DNA from: Aquimarina sediminis
Lineage (GTDB): Bacteria; Bacteroidota; Bacteroidia; Flavobacteriales; Flavobacteriaceae
Reading direction: 5' to 3'
Length of the DNA: 64,000 bases
Assembly (NCBI RefSeq): GCF_002895435.1
Contig: NZ_POYJ01000011.1
Span: forward strand, 124,001 to 188,000
Each line of letters begins with the position of its first letter. The stretch's first letter is position 1. Shown here one piece after another: positions 1 through 9,140 of this stretch. A program made the position numbers and the translations under genes. Below the pieces are notes generated by a model. It was not told the DNA's origin, ran no database searches, and saw only the letters and a list, made by a program, of their open reading frames with translations.

Positions 1-135
1 CTGCCCTGTAACTATTACTTCTTCAAGCTTTTCTGTCTTAACAGAATCTTTTTTTACTTCATTTTTTTGAGCAAATATGATGCTATAAAAAAATAACAAA
101 AAAAATAACAAAAATTTGCTTTTATTTAGATTCAT
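1..135 (-). CDS. TonB-dependent receptor, N-terminal fragment (runs off window)
   Basis: Reading left from the ATG at 133-135 gives 45 codons open to the window edge. The product starts with a Lys-containing n-region, a Phe/Leu-rich hydrophobic stretch and a cleavage-like FAQ at about residue 23, then a short charged linker and EEVIVTG, which matches the junction between signal region and TonB box/plug in Bacteroidota TonB-dependent receptors. The protein would be an outer-membrane importer energised by TonB-ExbBD. The substrate cannot be inferred from 45 residues. It is divergent from the iron-uptake operon starting at 217 and the two may share a control region. The call rests on the signal peptide plus the VTG motif only. 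Confidence 0.7.
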   Translation of the reverse strand, partial: MNLNKSKFLLFFLLFFYSIIFAQKNEVKKDSVKTEKLEEVIVTGQ

Positions 136-216
136 TCTTAATAAATTTGCAGCAAATATAATATCTTATTTTAATTCAATCTAAATAAGAATTGATAATT
201 TTTTAAAAATTCACAA
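136..216. promoter_or_regulatory. Divergent promoter region with two TAnnTTTG boxes
   Basis: The 81-bp gap between two divergent genes holds TAAATTTG on the plus strand (142-149) and TATATTTG on the minus strand (153-160), both perfect matches to the Bacteroidota minus-7 consensus TAnnTTTG. They overlap a small palindrome, TTTGCAGCAAA (145-155). A TTG that could serve as the plus-strand minus-33 element lies at 116-118, spacing about 23 bp. A regulator bound at the palindrome could control both genes. The boxes are seen; promoter activity is inferred. Confidence 0.45.
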
Positions 217-1122
217 ATGAAACGATTTACATTTTCATCGCTTTTATTATTAGTATTTGTATTTACTACTAATGCGCAGAACAAAAAAGTGCAAGACAAA
301 AACGCCATAAAAAAGATGTGTGGCTGCTACGAAGTGACTTTTAACTTTGCTGAAACTTTCCAGTACAGCAACGATTCTCTTTATAAACCTTCAAAATCTA
401 AAACTGCTAAAGCGCTAGAATGGGCTCAGTTAATTGAAGATGATAAAAACAAAGTTTCGATCCAACATTTATTACAAGTTGGAGACCCATCAAAACCTCA
501 TATTGTAAAACATTGGAGACAAGATTGGATCTTTCAAAACACAGATTTTTACATGTTTAATGGAAACAATTCCTGGAATTATGAAAAGAAATCAGATTCT
601 GAGGTAAAAGGGCAATGGACACAAAAGGTATTTCAAGTAGATGACAGTCCTCGTTATGAAGGCTCTGCTACCTGGGTTCATGTAGATGGAAAAAGCTTTT
701 GGGAAAATACTACTGATGCACCGCTACCAAGAAGAGAATACACCATAAGAAGTGATTATAATATTACCGTTAGAGGAAACAGACATGAAATCACCAAAAA
801 CGGTTGGGTACATGATCAAAACAATGATAAAGTAATTCGTGAAGCTGGTAAAGAAGATGTACTCCTTGCCAAAGAAAAAGGATATAACACCTATGTAAAA
901 GTAGATGACAGCAAATGTAAAGCAGCCGCAGATTGGTGGAAAGAAAACAATGAAAAATGGGCTTTGGTACGTAACAAATGGGAAAAAGTCTATGGTAGAA
1001 ATACCAATTTGGTACTAGAAGCTAAAGTAGATAACAAAGCACTTTACAAACATCTATTTTCTGATGAATACACCAAAAAAGAAGATATTAATAAAGTGAT
1101 TGAATCTTTTGTAACACAATAA
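217..1122 (+). CDS. DUF6607-like exported protein
   Basis: 301 residues with an N-terminal signal peptide (Lys-Arg, then a Leu/Val/Phe stretch ending NAQ at about 21). The mature part is rich in Trp and aromatics, with a Cys pair in a CGCYE motif near residue 36 and repeated WxxD/WxxE segments. From memory this matches the DUF6607 family of Flavobacteriia, which sits beside TonB receptors and PepSY reductases; the biochemical function is unknown to me. It is the first gene of a five-gene plus-strand operon with the TonB receptor at 1177, an ankyrin protein, a DUF2271-like protein and a PepSY-flavodoxin reductase. It probably acts in the periplasm or at the outer membrane in ferric-ligand or haem processing. 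The family call is moderate; the iron role comes from context. Confidence 0.6.
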   Translation: MKRFTFSSLLLLVFVFTTNAQNKKVQDKNAIKKMCGCYEVTFNFAETFQYSNDSLYKPSKSKTAKALEWAQLIEDDKNKVSIQHLLQVGDPSKPHIVKHWRQDWIFQNTDFYMFNGNNSWNYEKKSDSEVKGQWTQKVFQVDDSPRYEGSATWVHVDGKSFWENTTDAPLPRREYTIRSDYNITVRGNRHEITKNGWVHDQNNDKVIREAGKEDVLLAKEKGYNTYVKVDDSKCKAAADWWKENNEKWALVRNKWEKVYGRNTNLVLEAKVDNKALYKHLFSDEYTKKEDINKVIESFVTQ

Positions 1123-1176
1123 AAAAACAATCAAATACTAATACTAACCTTTAATAAATAAATATAATACAACCAC

Positions 1177-3609
1177 ATGTCAGTCAACAAAAAATTACCC
1201 CTAATACTACTATTCTTATGTAGTATAAATTTGATCTATAGTCAAGCTACACTACAGGGAGTGGTAAAAAACAGTTCTAATGAACCTATCCCCTATGCTA
1301 CCATATCACTTCAAGGTACTAGATTAGGTGCCGAAGCTGGTGGTGATGGTACATTTACAATTAACGATGTACCTTATGCGACCTATGAAGTTATAGCCAG
1401 ATCAGTAGGTCATACAAAAACTGTACAGACTATTGAAGTAAACGGAAATGTTTCAGGAATCATTTTTGTTTTACAAAATGATACCCAACTAGAAGAAGTT
1501 GAACTTTTTGGGTCGAGAGAAAAAAGAGCCGAAAAACTGGAAACATTAACCAGGCTTCCTTTAAAACCTAATGAGCAATTACAAAGTATCTCAATCTTGT
1601 CTAATAAGCTTATTGATCAACAAAATGCACTAACCTTAAGTGATGTTACCAAAAACGTAGCAGGTGTTTATACATTTGCCACCTACGGAAACATTAGAGA
1701 AAGTATGTCTTTAAGAGGGTACAGAGGTATTCCCATACTAAAAAATGGAGTTAGAATTAACTCTGATTTTAGAGGGGTTGGCGTTGTTACTGATATGGCT
1801 GGTGTAGATAACATCCAGGTTCTAAAAGGTGTTTCTGCTATTAGTCAAGGTCTGGGAGGAGATCTAGGTTCTGCAGGAGGAGTTATTAACATAGTAACTA
1901 AAACACCAAAGTTTTATAGTGGTGGTGAAGTAACCTTAAGAGCTGGTAGTTACGGAAAAGCACGACCCACTTTTGATTTTTATGGTCCATTGAATAAAGA
2001 AAAAACAATCGCTTTTAGAGTAGCTGGTTCTTATGATAGAGCAGATAGTTATAGAGCAAAAGTAAATTCAGAGAGTTTTTACATCAATCCATCATTGGCA
2101 TGGAGACCAGATGATAAAACGTCTATAGTTTTAGAAATGGATTATACAGATTTTAGCACAACTCCAGATCAGGGTACAATCAACCTGGGAGATTATAGCA
2201 CTAATAACATCTTGAAATTACCAGATTCTAAATTTTTAGGTTTCGAATCAGACAGATATACTTCTGTAAACAGTACTTATGCCGTAAGACTTGAAAGAGA
2301 AATAAATGATGATTTAACCATAAAAGCTGGCTATTTTGCTTCTGACTTAGAAACCTATAATGAGGGAGCCTATGCATTTGAAGGAGGTGGAAGATCTGGT
2401 TTACCTGAACTATCAAATACTCAAAGATACAGAGAGTATTATGGTGGTGGAAGAAGCGATAAAAATAGTGTTCTTCAAATTGATTTGGTAGGTAAAGATA
2501 TCGAAACAGGATTTCTAAAGCATACGTTCCAGGTCGGTGTAGATTACAGAAATACAAATTTTGACAATACGGCTTACACAACCAATTATCCAGGTGATGA
2601 TCCATTTGTTGATATCATAGATGTAACCCAACCAATAAGTAATATCCTACCATCAAATATCTCATTAACGGTTAATCCTGCCAGAGCTTCAGGATCCAAA
2701 ACAAAATCCTTTGGTTTTACGATTCAGGACAAAGTATCCTTTACAAAATGGGTTGATGTATTTTTAGGATTGCGATACACATCTTTAGAAAGAACAAAAG
2801 GTAATTTTATCGGACGTAGCTTAACTGGTGCAAAACGAGATGATGCCATCAATCCTTTAGCAGGAATTAACATTAAGCCAAATGAAAATATTATCATTTT
2901 TGGTTCTTACGCTAGTACTTCTAATCCTATGACATCTTTTTACAGAGATATTAATGGCGAAGAATTGGGTACAGAACGATGGGATCAATTCGAAACAGGA
3001 GTTAAGTCTAACTGGTTTGATAAAGCTTTACGTTTTAATGTTACTTACTTTTTAACTAGTAGTAAGAATCTAAACTTAGAAGCAATCGATAATGCCGGTA
3101 ATTCTCTTGGATATTATCTAAAAGGAGGTGAAGATACCAGAAATGGTGTTGAAGTAGAGTTGATTGGTCGAGTACTACCGAATCTGGAAATCATCGGAGG
3201 ATATTCTTACCTGGATGCAAAATACAAAGATCACGTATCTTATTACTATAATTCTAGCCCTATAAACACTCCTAAGCATACAGCTAATATATGGGCACGA
3301 TATGCCTTTACCAATTCATTAAAAGGATTATCTTTGGGCGCTGGAGCATACTATTTAGGAGAAAGACCTCATAATGTATGGTCAAGAGATTACACTCATG
3401 GCGGGGTTCAACCTGACCAAAAGCCTTTTGACCTAAAAGCATATACAACGGTAAACGTACAAGCATCTTACCAATTTAACACTAACGTTAGTTTAGATGT
3501 TTTTGCTAATAATGCTTTTGATGAAGTAGGTTTTAATGCTTATCGTACGGTTTATCTTAATAGAATACAGCCAGCAACTTTCGGAACAACGTTGCGATAT
3601 AAATTTTAA
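1177..3609 (+). CDS. TonB-dependent siderophore-type receptor with carboxypeptidase-like N-domain
   Basis: 810 residues. Signal peptide about 1-22 (ends IYSQ), then a carboxypeptidase-regulatory-like domain (about 24-100, starting ATLQGVVKNSSNEPIPYATI), a plug with VAGVYTFATYGNIRESMSLRGYRG, and a large beta-barrel ending in an aromatic residue (TLRYKF), typical of outer-membrane insertion. The SMSLRGYRG/IQVLKG plug pattern is of the FhuA/FhuE/FecA siderophore class. It should import a ferric chelate across the outer membrane using TonB energy. The intact carboxypeptidase-like domain is the usual Bacteroidota extension. It follows the DUF6607 gene by 54 bp and precedes the ankyrin gene by 11 bp, so it is very likely co-transcribed. 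The exact ligand is unknown. Confidence 0.85.
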   Translation: MSVNKKLPLILLFLCSINLIYSQATLQGVVKNSSNEPIPYATISLQGTRLGAEAGGDGTFTINDVPYATYEVIARSVGHTKTVQTIEVNGNVSGIIFVLQNDTQLEEVELFGSREKRAEKLETLTRLPLKPNEQLQSISILSNKLIDQQNALTLSDVTKNVAGVYTFATYGNIRESMSLRGYRGIPILKNGVRINSDFRGVGVVTDMAGVDNIQVLKGVSAISQGLGGDLGSAGGVINIVTKTPKFYSGGEVTLRAGSYGKARPTFDFYGPLNKEKTIAFRVAGSYDRADSYRAKVNSESFYINPSLAWRPDDKTSIVLEMDYTDFSTTPDQGTINLGDYSTNNILKLPDSKFLGFESDRYTSVNSTYAVRLEREINDDLTIKAGYFASDLETYNEGAYAFEGGGRSGLPELSNTQRYREYYGGGRSDKNSVLQIDLVGKDIETGFLKHTFQVGVDYRNTNFDNTAYTTNYPGDDPFVDIIDVTQPISNILPSNISLTVNPARASGSKTKSFGFTIQDKVSFTKWVDVFLGLRYTSLERTKGNFIGRSLTGAKRDDAINPLAGINIKPNENIIIFGSYASTSNPMTSFYRDINGEELGTERWDQFETGVKSNWFDKALRFNVTYFLTSSKNLNLEAIDNAGNSLGYYLKGGEDTRNGVEVELIGRVLPNLEIIGGYSYLDAKYKDHVSYYYNSSPINTPKHTANIWARYAFTNSLKGLSLGAGAYYLGERPHNVWSRDYTHGGVQPDQKPFDLKAYTTVNVQASYQFNTNVSLDVFANNAFDEVGFNAYRTVYLNRIQPATFGTTLRYKF

Positions 3610-3620
3610 GACGATAAAAT

Positions 3621-5120
3621 ATGAATAAAACAAAAGTAATACTTGTTTTTATTTTGTTTGTGACTATGTTACAAGCTCAGACCAAAAATGTTTTTCATGA
3701 CCGAGAATTCTGGAAGACAAGCCCGAGCATTGATATCATAGAGCAAAAAATCTCTGAAGGCAATAACCCATCAGCATTAAATCCTTATGGATTTGATGCT
3801 GTGGTATATGCTATTTTGGAAAAAGCCCCTAATGCATCCGTAATACATTTACTTTCTAAAAAAGGAAACGATGTCAATAAATTAACCCATGATAAAAGAA
3901 CATACGTTTTTTGGGCGGCATATGCTAACAATGTAGAACTAATGAAGCATCTGATAGCTAATAATGCCAGAATGGACTTAATTGATTCTCATAAATTTTC
4001 GGTATTAACCTTTGCTGCTGCTACAGGTCAAACCAATAAAGAAATATATGAGTTATGCATTGAAAATGGGATCGACATAAAAAATGATAGAGACGAGCAT
4101 GGAGCAAATGCGCTACTATTACTAACTCCTTATTTAAAAGATTTTACATTAGTAGATTATTTTACCGCTAAAGGATTAGATCTGAATAGTACTGATAATG
4201 ATGGAAATGGTGTTTTCAATTACACTGCTCGCACCGGTAATAAAGAAATGCTAGACCAACTAATAAAAAAAGGAATCTCTTATAAAGAATTGAATAAGCA
4301 GGGCGGAAATGCTATGATTTTTGCTAGCCAAGGAACCCGTAAAGGTCCTAATTCTTTAGATTTTTTCACTTATCTGGAAAACCTGGGTATTCAACCTAAT
4401 ATAACCACTAAGAACGGAGTAACACCATTGCATTCTTTAGCATATAGAAATAAAAACTTTGATGTTTTAAACTATTTCTTAAATAAAAATGTTGATGTTA
4501 ATCAAGCAGACCATAAAGGCAATACTCCTTTATTAAATGCTGCTCATAGCAACTCACTTGATGCTATAAAATTATTAGCAAAAAACACAAGTGATCTAAA
4601 TAAAGTAAATAAAAATGGGCAATCTGCGTTATCTCATGCTATTAAAAGCAATACTCTCGATGTTATTACTTTTTTAATTGAAAAAAAGGCGAATTTATCT
4701 CTAATAGATGCTAAAGGAAACCATTTGGGATATTATTTAATTGAGTCTTATAAGCCAGGTAAAGTAGATTTATTTAAGGCTAAAAAAGAAGTGTTAACGC
4801 AAAATGGGCTTGACCTTAGCTTATCACAAAAAGATGGTAATACAATATATCACTTGGCTGTAGATAAAAATGACTTAGACTTGCTTAAAACAATTCATAG
4901 CTACGGATATGATATAGATATTAATGCCAAAAACCTGGAAGGAATTACAGCCTTACATAAAGCTGCAATGACTGCCAAAAATGATAAAATATTATCATAC
5001 TTGTTATCTATTGGTGCAGATAAAACTATAAAAACAAACTTTGAAGAATCTGTCTTTGATTTAGCAAGTGAAAATGAAATATTAAAAGTCAATGACGTAA
5101 ATATTAAATTCCTGAAATAA
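3621..5120 (+). CDS. Exported ankyrin-repeat protein
   Basis: 499 residues with a signal peptide (cleavage after LQAQ at about 20). The rest is a run of about 11-12 ankyrin-like repeats of 30-35 residues, with hallmark segments such as GVTPLHSLAYRNKN, GNTPLLNAAHSNS and GITALHKAAMTAKN, so the mature protein is a solenoid for protein-protein contacts in the periplasm. No catalytic domain is seen. It starts 11 bp after the TonB receptor, and its stop is followed by the next ATG at 5122. From memory, secreted ankyrin proteins in this position recur in flavobacterial TonB/PepSY iron operons. Its partner is unknown; scaffolding between the receptor and the reductase module is a guess from gene order. 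Confidence 0.8.
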   Translation: MNKTKVILVFILFVTMLQAQTKNVFHDREFWKTSPSIDIIEQKISEGNNPSALNPYGFDAVVYAILEKAPNASVIHLLSKKGNDVNKLTHDKRTYVFWAAYANNVELMKHLIANNARMDLIDSHKFSVLTFAAATGQTNKEIYELCIENGIDIKNDRDEHGANALLLLTPYLKDFTLVDYFTAKGLDLNSTDNDGNGVFNYTARTGNKEMLDQLIKKGISYKELNKQGGNAMIFASQGTRKGPNSLDFFTYLENLGIQPNITTKNGVTPLHSLAYRNKNFDVLNYFLNKNVDVNQADHKGNTPLLNAAHSNSLDAIKLLAKNTSDLNKVNKNGQSALSHAIKSNTLDVITFLIEKKANLSLIDAKGNHLGYYLIESYKPGKVDLFKAKKEVLTQNGLDLSLSQKDGNTIYHLAVDKNDLDLLKTIHSYGYDIDINAKNLEGITALHKAAMTAKNDKILSYLLSIGADKTIKTNFEESVFDLASENEILKVNDVNIKFLK

Positions 5121-5121
5121 G

Positions 5122-5616
5122 ATGAAAAGAGCACTCATTTTTAAATTTTTTCCAGTATTTGTTTTTGCTATTTTCACCATATTTGGTTTTACGAATGGTA
5201 AAGAAAGTAACACTTATAAGTGTATGATTCAAATGACCAATTATACTGGAGAAGGAGCATATATTGTTATTTCTCTAATTAACCCTGAAGGAAATTATGA
5301 AAAGACCCTGTATGTACTGGGAGATGATGAAGAATGGTATCACGACATTATAGATTGGTGGAAATTCTACGGGAAAAGACGCCCAAATATCGATGCCATA
5401 ACAGGAGCCACTGTAAGCGGTGGTGGAAGAACAATCAGTGTTATTGAAATCGAATCTGATAAAATCGATACGGGTTACAAAATACGTTTTGAGTCTGCAG
5501 TAGAAGATCAGGAATACTACCTAAATGATGTTGAATTTGACCTAACATCTCAAACCGTAAAAAGTAAAGTTGAAGGAAAAGGTTTTATACGTTATGTTCG
5601 TATGATGCCACAATAA
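5122..5616 (+). CDS. DUF2271-like exported protein
   Basis: 164 residues with a hydrophobic N-terminal segment (about 8-25) acting as signal peptide or anchor. The body shows MIQMTNYTGEGAYIVISL, WWKFYGKRRPNIDAITGAT and a basic C-terminus, the pattern I associate with DUF2271, a periplasmic beta-rich family found next to PepSY proteins in iron/haem uptake loci. The segment DAITGATVSGGG resembles the D(A)xTGAT motif of FMN-binding and flavinylated exported proteins, so a flavin or electron-transfer link to the next gene is possible but unproven. It begins 1 bp after the ankyrin stop and 12 bp before the reductase, so it is translationally linked to both. Confidence 0.65.
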   Translation: MKRALIFKFFPVFVFAIFTIFGFTNGKESNTYKCMIQMTNYTGEGAYIVISLINPEGNYEKTLYVLGDDEEWYHDIIDWWKFYGKRRPNIDAITGATVSGGGRTISVIEIESDKIDTGYKIRFESAVEDQEYYLNDVEFDLTSQTVKSKVEGKGFIRYVRMMPQ

Positions 5617-5628
5617 TAAACTAACTGA

Positions 5629-7827
5629 ATGACCATTTCAATTTGGAGATATAGCCACCTAGCTTTGGCTATATCTTCTTTTGTTTTTATAGTAATTGCA
5701 GCTGTAACAGGAATTATTTTGGCTTTCGAACCTATATCGAACCAAATAAAACCGTATGCTATAGAAGACACAGCAACCCTTACATTGGCAAAAACCATAA
5801 CGGTTTTACAAGAACAATACGATGAAGTAATATCAATTGAAGTTGATAATAATGATTTTGTATCTGCTTCGGTGATAACCAATGAAGGAAAAAATGAAAC
5901 CTTTTATATAGATCCCAATACAGGAAAAAAACTGGGAGATATAATTGAAAAAGCGCCTATTTTTAAATTTGCAACAAACTTACATCGCTCTTTATTCTTA
6001 AAAAGTACTGGTCGTTTTTTTGTCGGACTTATATCGTTTCTATTGTTTTTGATAGCCCTGACCGGTCTATTACTTATTATCAAAAGACAACAGGGTATTC
6101 ATCGTCTTTTTTCTAAAGTCATAAAAGAAAATTTTGAGCAATATTATCATATAGTAGTTGGAAGACTTACGCTTATCCCTATTATTATAGTAGCTGCAAC
6201 TGGTGTATACCTTTCTTTAGAAAAGTTTTCATTATTACCTTCATATAATACAGAACACCTTATAGATTATGACAACATAAAAACTTCTCCTCAAAAACAA
6301 ATTAATGACTTTGCTATTTTTAATCAAATAGCACTAAAAAATGTAAGATCCGTAGAATTTCCTTTTTCTGATGATGCAGAAGACTTTTTTTATGTGAAAT
6401 TATCGGATAAAGAACTGGTTGTAAATCAACTCACAGGTCATGTAGTAAGTACCGTAGAATATCCATTTGTTGCTCTAGCTTCTCACTGGAGTTTAATATT
6501 ACATACTGGACAAGGCAGTATTTTGTGGTCTATAATATTAGGAATAGTAAGTTGCTCTATTTTGTTTTTTATTTACTCAGGGTTCTTAATGACGATAAAA
6601 CGAAGAAAGAAAAGTTCTATTCTCAAAAATAAGTATCATAAGGATAAATCTGAGTATATCATTTTGGTAGGTTCTGAAACCGGAAATACTTTTGATCTTG
6701 CTAAAATTTTCTATAATTCACTATTAGACCAGAATAAAACTGTTTTTATTGCAGAGTTAAACAAATACACTTCATACCAACAAGCAAAACATCTTATCAT
6801 ATTGACTGCTACGTATGGTAAAGGTGAACCTCCTGCAAATGCTAAGAATTTTGTATCTCTATTAAAGAAAGTTAAGCCTAAAAGCGAGATTTTATATACT
6901 GTATTAGGCTTTGGTTCTCTGGCGTATCCAGATTATTGTAAATACGCCATTGATATTAATGAAGAACTACAGTCACTCCCCTCTTTTGAACCGGTTATGG
7001 ATGTACATAAAATAAACAATCAATCCTTTGAGGCTTTTAAAAACTGGTCTATACAATGGAGTAAAAATACAGGAGTCCCCATACAACTAAAAGAATCTCC
7101 CAAGAGAGAACACTCTAAAAAAGAAACATCTTTTGTTGTAGAGAACAGATCACTATTAAATACTGATGCTACATTTCTACTACGGTTACGTTCAGAAAAG
7201 AAAATACCTTTTACATCAGGAGACTTATTGAGTTTTTGCCCAGAAAATGATCATATAGAACGTCTGTATTCTATTGGAAAAATTGATAATGATATCTTTC
7301 TAAGTATAAAAAAACATGAGTTTGGTATATGTTCAACTTACTTTAGTACACTTAACAAAGGAGACATTATTAAAGCCTCAATACAACGAAATCCAGATTT
7401 TAATTTAGCTAAACACACCAAAAATGTTGTAATGATAGCAAACGGAACTGGTATTGCTCCATTTTTGGGAATGATAAATAATAGAAGCCAAAAAGGGAAT
7501 ACCTACTTATTTTGGGGTGGTCGAAATGAAAAATCTCTTGATTTATATAACGAAGTAATTCAAGATGGTATTAAAAATAACAAATTAACAGCTTTTTACC
7601 CAGCGTACTCCAGAACGCAAGAAAAAATATATGTACAGCATTTGCTAAAAAGAAATACACACCTAATTGCAAAAACACTATATAAAAAAGGAGTTATTCT
7701 TATTTGTGGATCTATCGCAATGCAAAAAGAAGTTATCACCATTTTGGATGGAATCTGCAAAGAGGTTAATAATAAACCGTTAAGTTATTATCAAAATAAA
7801 GGGCAACTCAAAATGGATTGTTATTAA
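5629..7827 (+). CDS. PepSY-TM / flavodoxin / ferredoxin-NADP reductase fusion (predicted ferric-chelate reductase)
   Basis: 732 residues. The N-terminal about 330 residues carry four hydrophobic helices and PepSY segments (WRYSHLALAISSF start, LHRSLFLKSTGRF, SHWSLILHTGQGS), with His residues suitable for haem in the membrane. At about 343 a flavodoxin domain begins (GSETGNTFDLAK, FMN phosphate loop), with GKGEPPAN near 390. From about 495 to the end is an FAD/NADP-binding half, with GTGIAPFLGM near 605 and ICGSIAMQKEV near 695, as in sulfite reductase flavoprotein and cytochrome P450 reductase. Predicted role: take electrons from cytosolic NADPH through FAD and FMN to the membrane PepSY part, to reduce ferric ligand in the periplasm. 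It is the last gene of the 217-7827 operon. Family call is strong; the substrate is inferred from context. Confidence 0.8.
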   Translation: MTISIWRYSHLALAISSFVFIVIAAVTGIILAFEPISNQIKPYAIEDTATLTLAKTITVLQEQYDEVISIEVDNNDFVSASVITNEGKNETFYIDPNTGKKLGDIIEKAPIFKFATNLHRSLFLKSTGRFFVGLISFLLFLIALTGLLLIIKRQQGIHRLFSKVIKENFEQYYHIVVGRLTLIPIIIVAATGVYLSLEKFSLLPSYNTEHLIDYDNIKTSPQKQINDFAIFNQIALKNVRSVEFPFSDDAEDFFYVKLSDKELVVNQLTGHVVSTVEYPFVALASHWSLILHTGQGSILWSIILGIVSCSILFFIYSGFLMTIKRRKKSSILKNKYHKDKSEYIILVGSETGNTFDLAKIFYNSLLDQNKTVFIAELNKYTSYQQAKHLIILTATYGKGEPPANAKNFVSLLKKVKPKSEILYTVLGFGSLAYPDYCKYAIDINEELQSLPSFEPVMDVHKINNQSFEAFKNWSIQWSKNTGVPIQLKESPKREHSKKETSFVVENRSLLNTDATFLLRLRSEKKIPFTSGDLLSFCPENDHIERLYSIGKIDNDIFLSIKKHEFGICSTYFSTLNKGDIIKASIQRNPDFNLAKHTKNVVMIANGTGIAPFLGMINNRSQKGNTYLFWGGRNEKSLDLYNEVIQDGIKNNKLTAFYPAYSRTQEKIYVQHLLKRNTHLIAKTLYKKGVILICGSIAMQKEVITILDGICKEVNNKPLSYYQNKGQLKMDCY

Positions 7828-7879
7828 ATTATTAATACAGATACGGTAAGAAGTTAGTTGTCATTTTTCTTTACAACTC

Positions 7880-7927
7880 TCCTATTCTAAAATTAGCTAT
7901 ACAGGAATAGCAGTTTTTAGAATAGGA
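7880..7927. terminator. Bidirectional hairpin between convergent genes
   Basis: A 13-bp perfect inverted repeat, TCCTATTCTAAAA (7880-7892) with TTTTAGAATAGGA (7915-7927), encloses a second small stem (GCTAT/ATAGC). It lies between convergent genes ending at 7827 and 7958. A/T tracts at the inner ends make it a plausible shared terminator, although no long U-run follows either side. Confidence 0.6.
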
Positions 7928-7957
7928 ATATCATATTGATTTTAAGTGTATTTTATA

Positions 7958-8407
7958 CTAACATAGCTCTGTAAGTTGATTTTTTAAGATCGGAAACAGC
8001 TTTTCTCTCTGTGTTTTGTCACCTCCATTTTTTTCTACAAAATCAAGATAACTTACTGTAGCTCGTTTAAGTTCTTTTTGAATCTCGTTGACATCTATAC
8101 AATCAGTACCTACCAAATATAAAAGGTAATACACAACCCGTTTAAGTGTATTTTCGGCTTCTTCCTGTTGTTTTAACTCTTTGTAGACATTTGCTAAATT
8201 ATTGTAAGAAATGATATATATCTGCATAAAAGGAACCTTATCACGAATACAATCTTCCTGATTCATATTAAGAACTTCTGCTCTATAAAGTGCATCCTTA
8301 TATCCCAATAATGCTTCTTTAAATTTACCTTGATTGAATAGTCTATTGGATATTGTTGTCTTCGCCTTCCAATAGTTTGCTATATGCTTTATACATACTT
8401 CACTCAT
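7958..8407 (-). CDS. Small tetratricopeptide-like protein
   Basis: 149 residues without a signal peptide or membrane helix, so probably cytosolic. Two TPR-like helical hairpins are visible: SNRLFNQGKFKEALLGYKDALYRAEVL (about 20-46) and YNNLANVYKELKQQEEAENTLKRVVYYL (about 68-95), with the small/large residue pattern W/L-G-Y-A-F of TPR. Acidic/Cys segments separate the repeats. This suggests a small adaptor that binds another protein; no partner is evident. It is convergent with the reductase gene and stands upstream of nothing operon-like on its strand. Proteins of this length with two TPRs also occur as orphan regulators; I do not recognise the specific family. Confidence 0.5.
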   Translation of the reverse strand: MSEVCIKHIANYWKAKTTISNRLFNQGKFKEALLGYKDALYRAEVLNMNQEDCIRDKVPFMQIYIISYNNLANVYKELKQQEEAENTLKRVVYYLLYLVGTDCIDVNEIQKELKRATVSYLDFVEKNGGDKTQREKLFPILKNQLTELC

Positions 8408-8527
8408 ATCATCTTAAGTTTTCATTTTCAAAATTCCAATTCACCACTTCCCAAAAACTCTCTACAAATTTTGGGGTAATCGATTCGATATCATATCAAA
8501 ATAAATAACTGAATAATCTTCATATTT

Positions 8528-8704
8528 TCAGTATCTATGTTTGTTGGTTTTAGACTTTAAAATTTTTATAGCCTTTTTGATCTCTGTAATCTTTGACAAC
8601 TCTGCAACTGCCATTTTCATATCTCTTCTCATAAGCTTTTGATCTCTCACCTTATAATCTATTATCTTTTTTTGGGCTTCTAATAATTCGATGACATACT
8701 TCAT
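8528..8704 (-). CDS. Small basic coiled-coil hypothetical protein
   Basis: 58 residues if read from the ATG at 8702-8704; an upstream ATG at 8764 would add 20 residues that look less protein-like. The sequence is Lys-rich and helical (LLEAQKKIIDYKVRDQKLMRRDMKMAVAE in outline), with two short amphipathic helices and a basic tail ending NKHRY, so DNA, RNA or membrane-surface binding is conceivable. No family is recognised. It shares strand with the TPR-like gene 120 bp downstream and could be co-transcribed. The gene could also be spurious; codon use looks ordinary for the window. Confidence 0.35.
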   Translation of the reverse strand: MKYVIELLEAQKKIIDYKVRDQKLMRRDMKMAVAELSKITEIKKAIKILKSKTNKHRY

Positions 8705-8764
8705 TGTAACGGTTATTTGTTCTTTCGATAATACAAAATTATAAAAGTTAGTCATAACTAACAA

Positions 8765-9140
8765 ACAAAATAATCTATACCTAATATATTACACATCAAT
8801 CTTAGAACTTTAGCTTGGAGATTACCTCAAATCATTTGATAAATCCCAATAGAGAAAAGATCAATTATTAGAGCATATTTTATTAACTATTTCGTCTTAC
8901 TTTTTATCTTTTCTTTAAGAAAAAGATACTGCTTTCTAGGTAATATTACATCATCAAAAAAAGTACTTGTATTTTATTAATGTGCCATCTATTTGGTAGC
9001 AATAAACAAACCATATCAAACCCAAAATAAACCTGATCATATTATGTATTTTAAAACATAGAATTTCCCTAAAAAAGTGGGCTCACCTTTTCTGTAAAGC
9101 CTTTTAAAACAACAACATAATCTTACAATTTTAAACAATA
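8765..9140. other. Intergenic region upstream of the protease, no gene seen
   Basis: 376 bp between divergent genes (minus gene at 8528-8704 and plus protease at 9141). It is very AT-rich and no convincing ORF, RNA fold or perfect TAnnTTTG box was found. It must hold the protease promoter. Confidence 0.4.
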
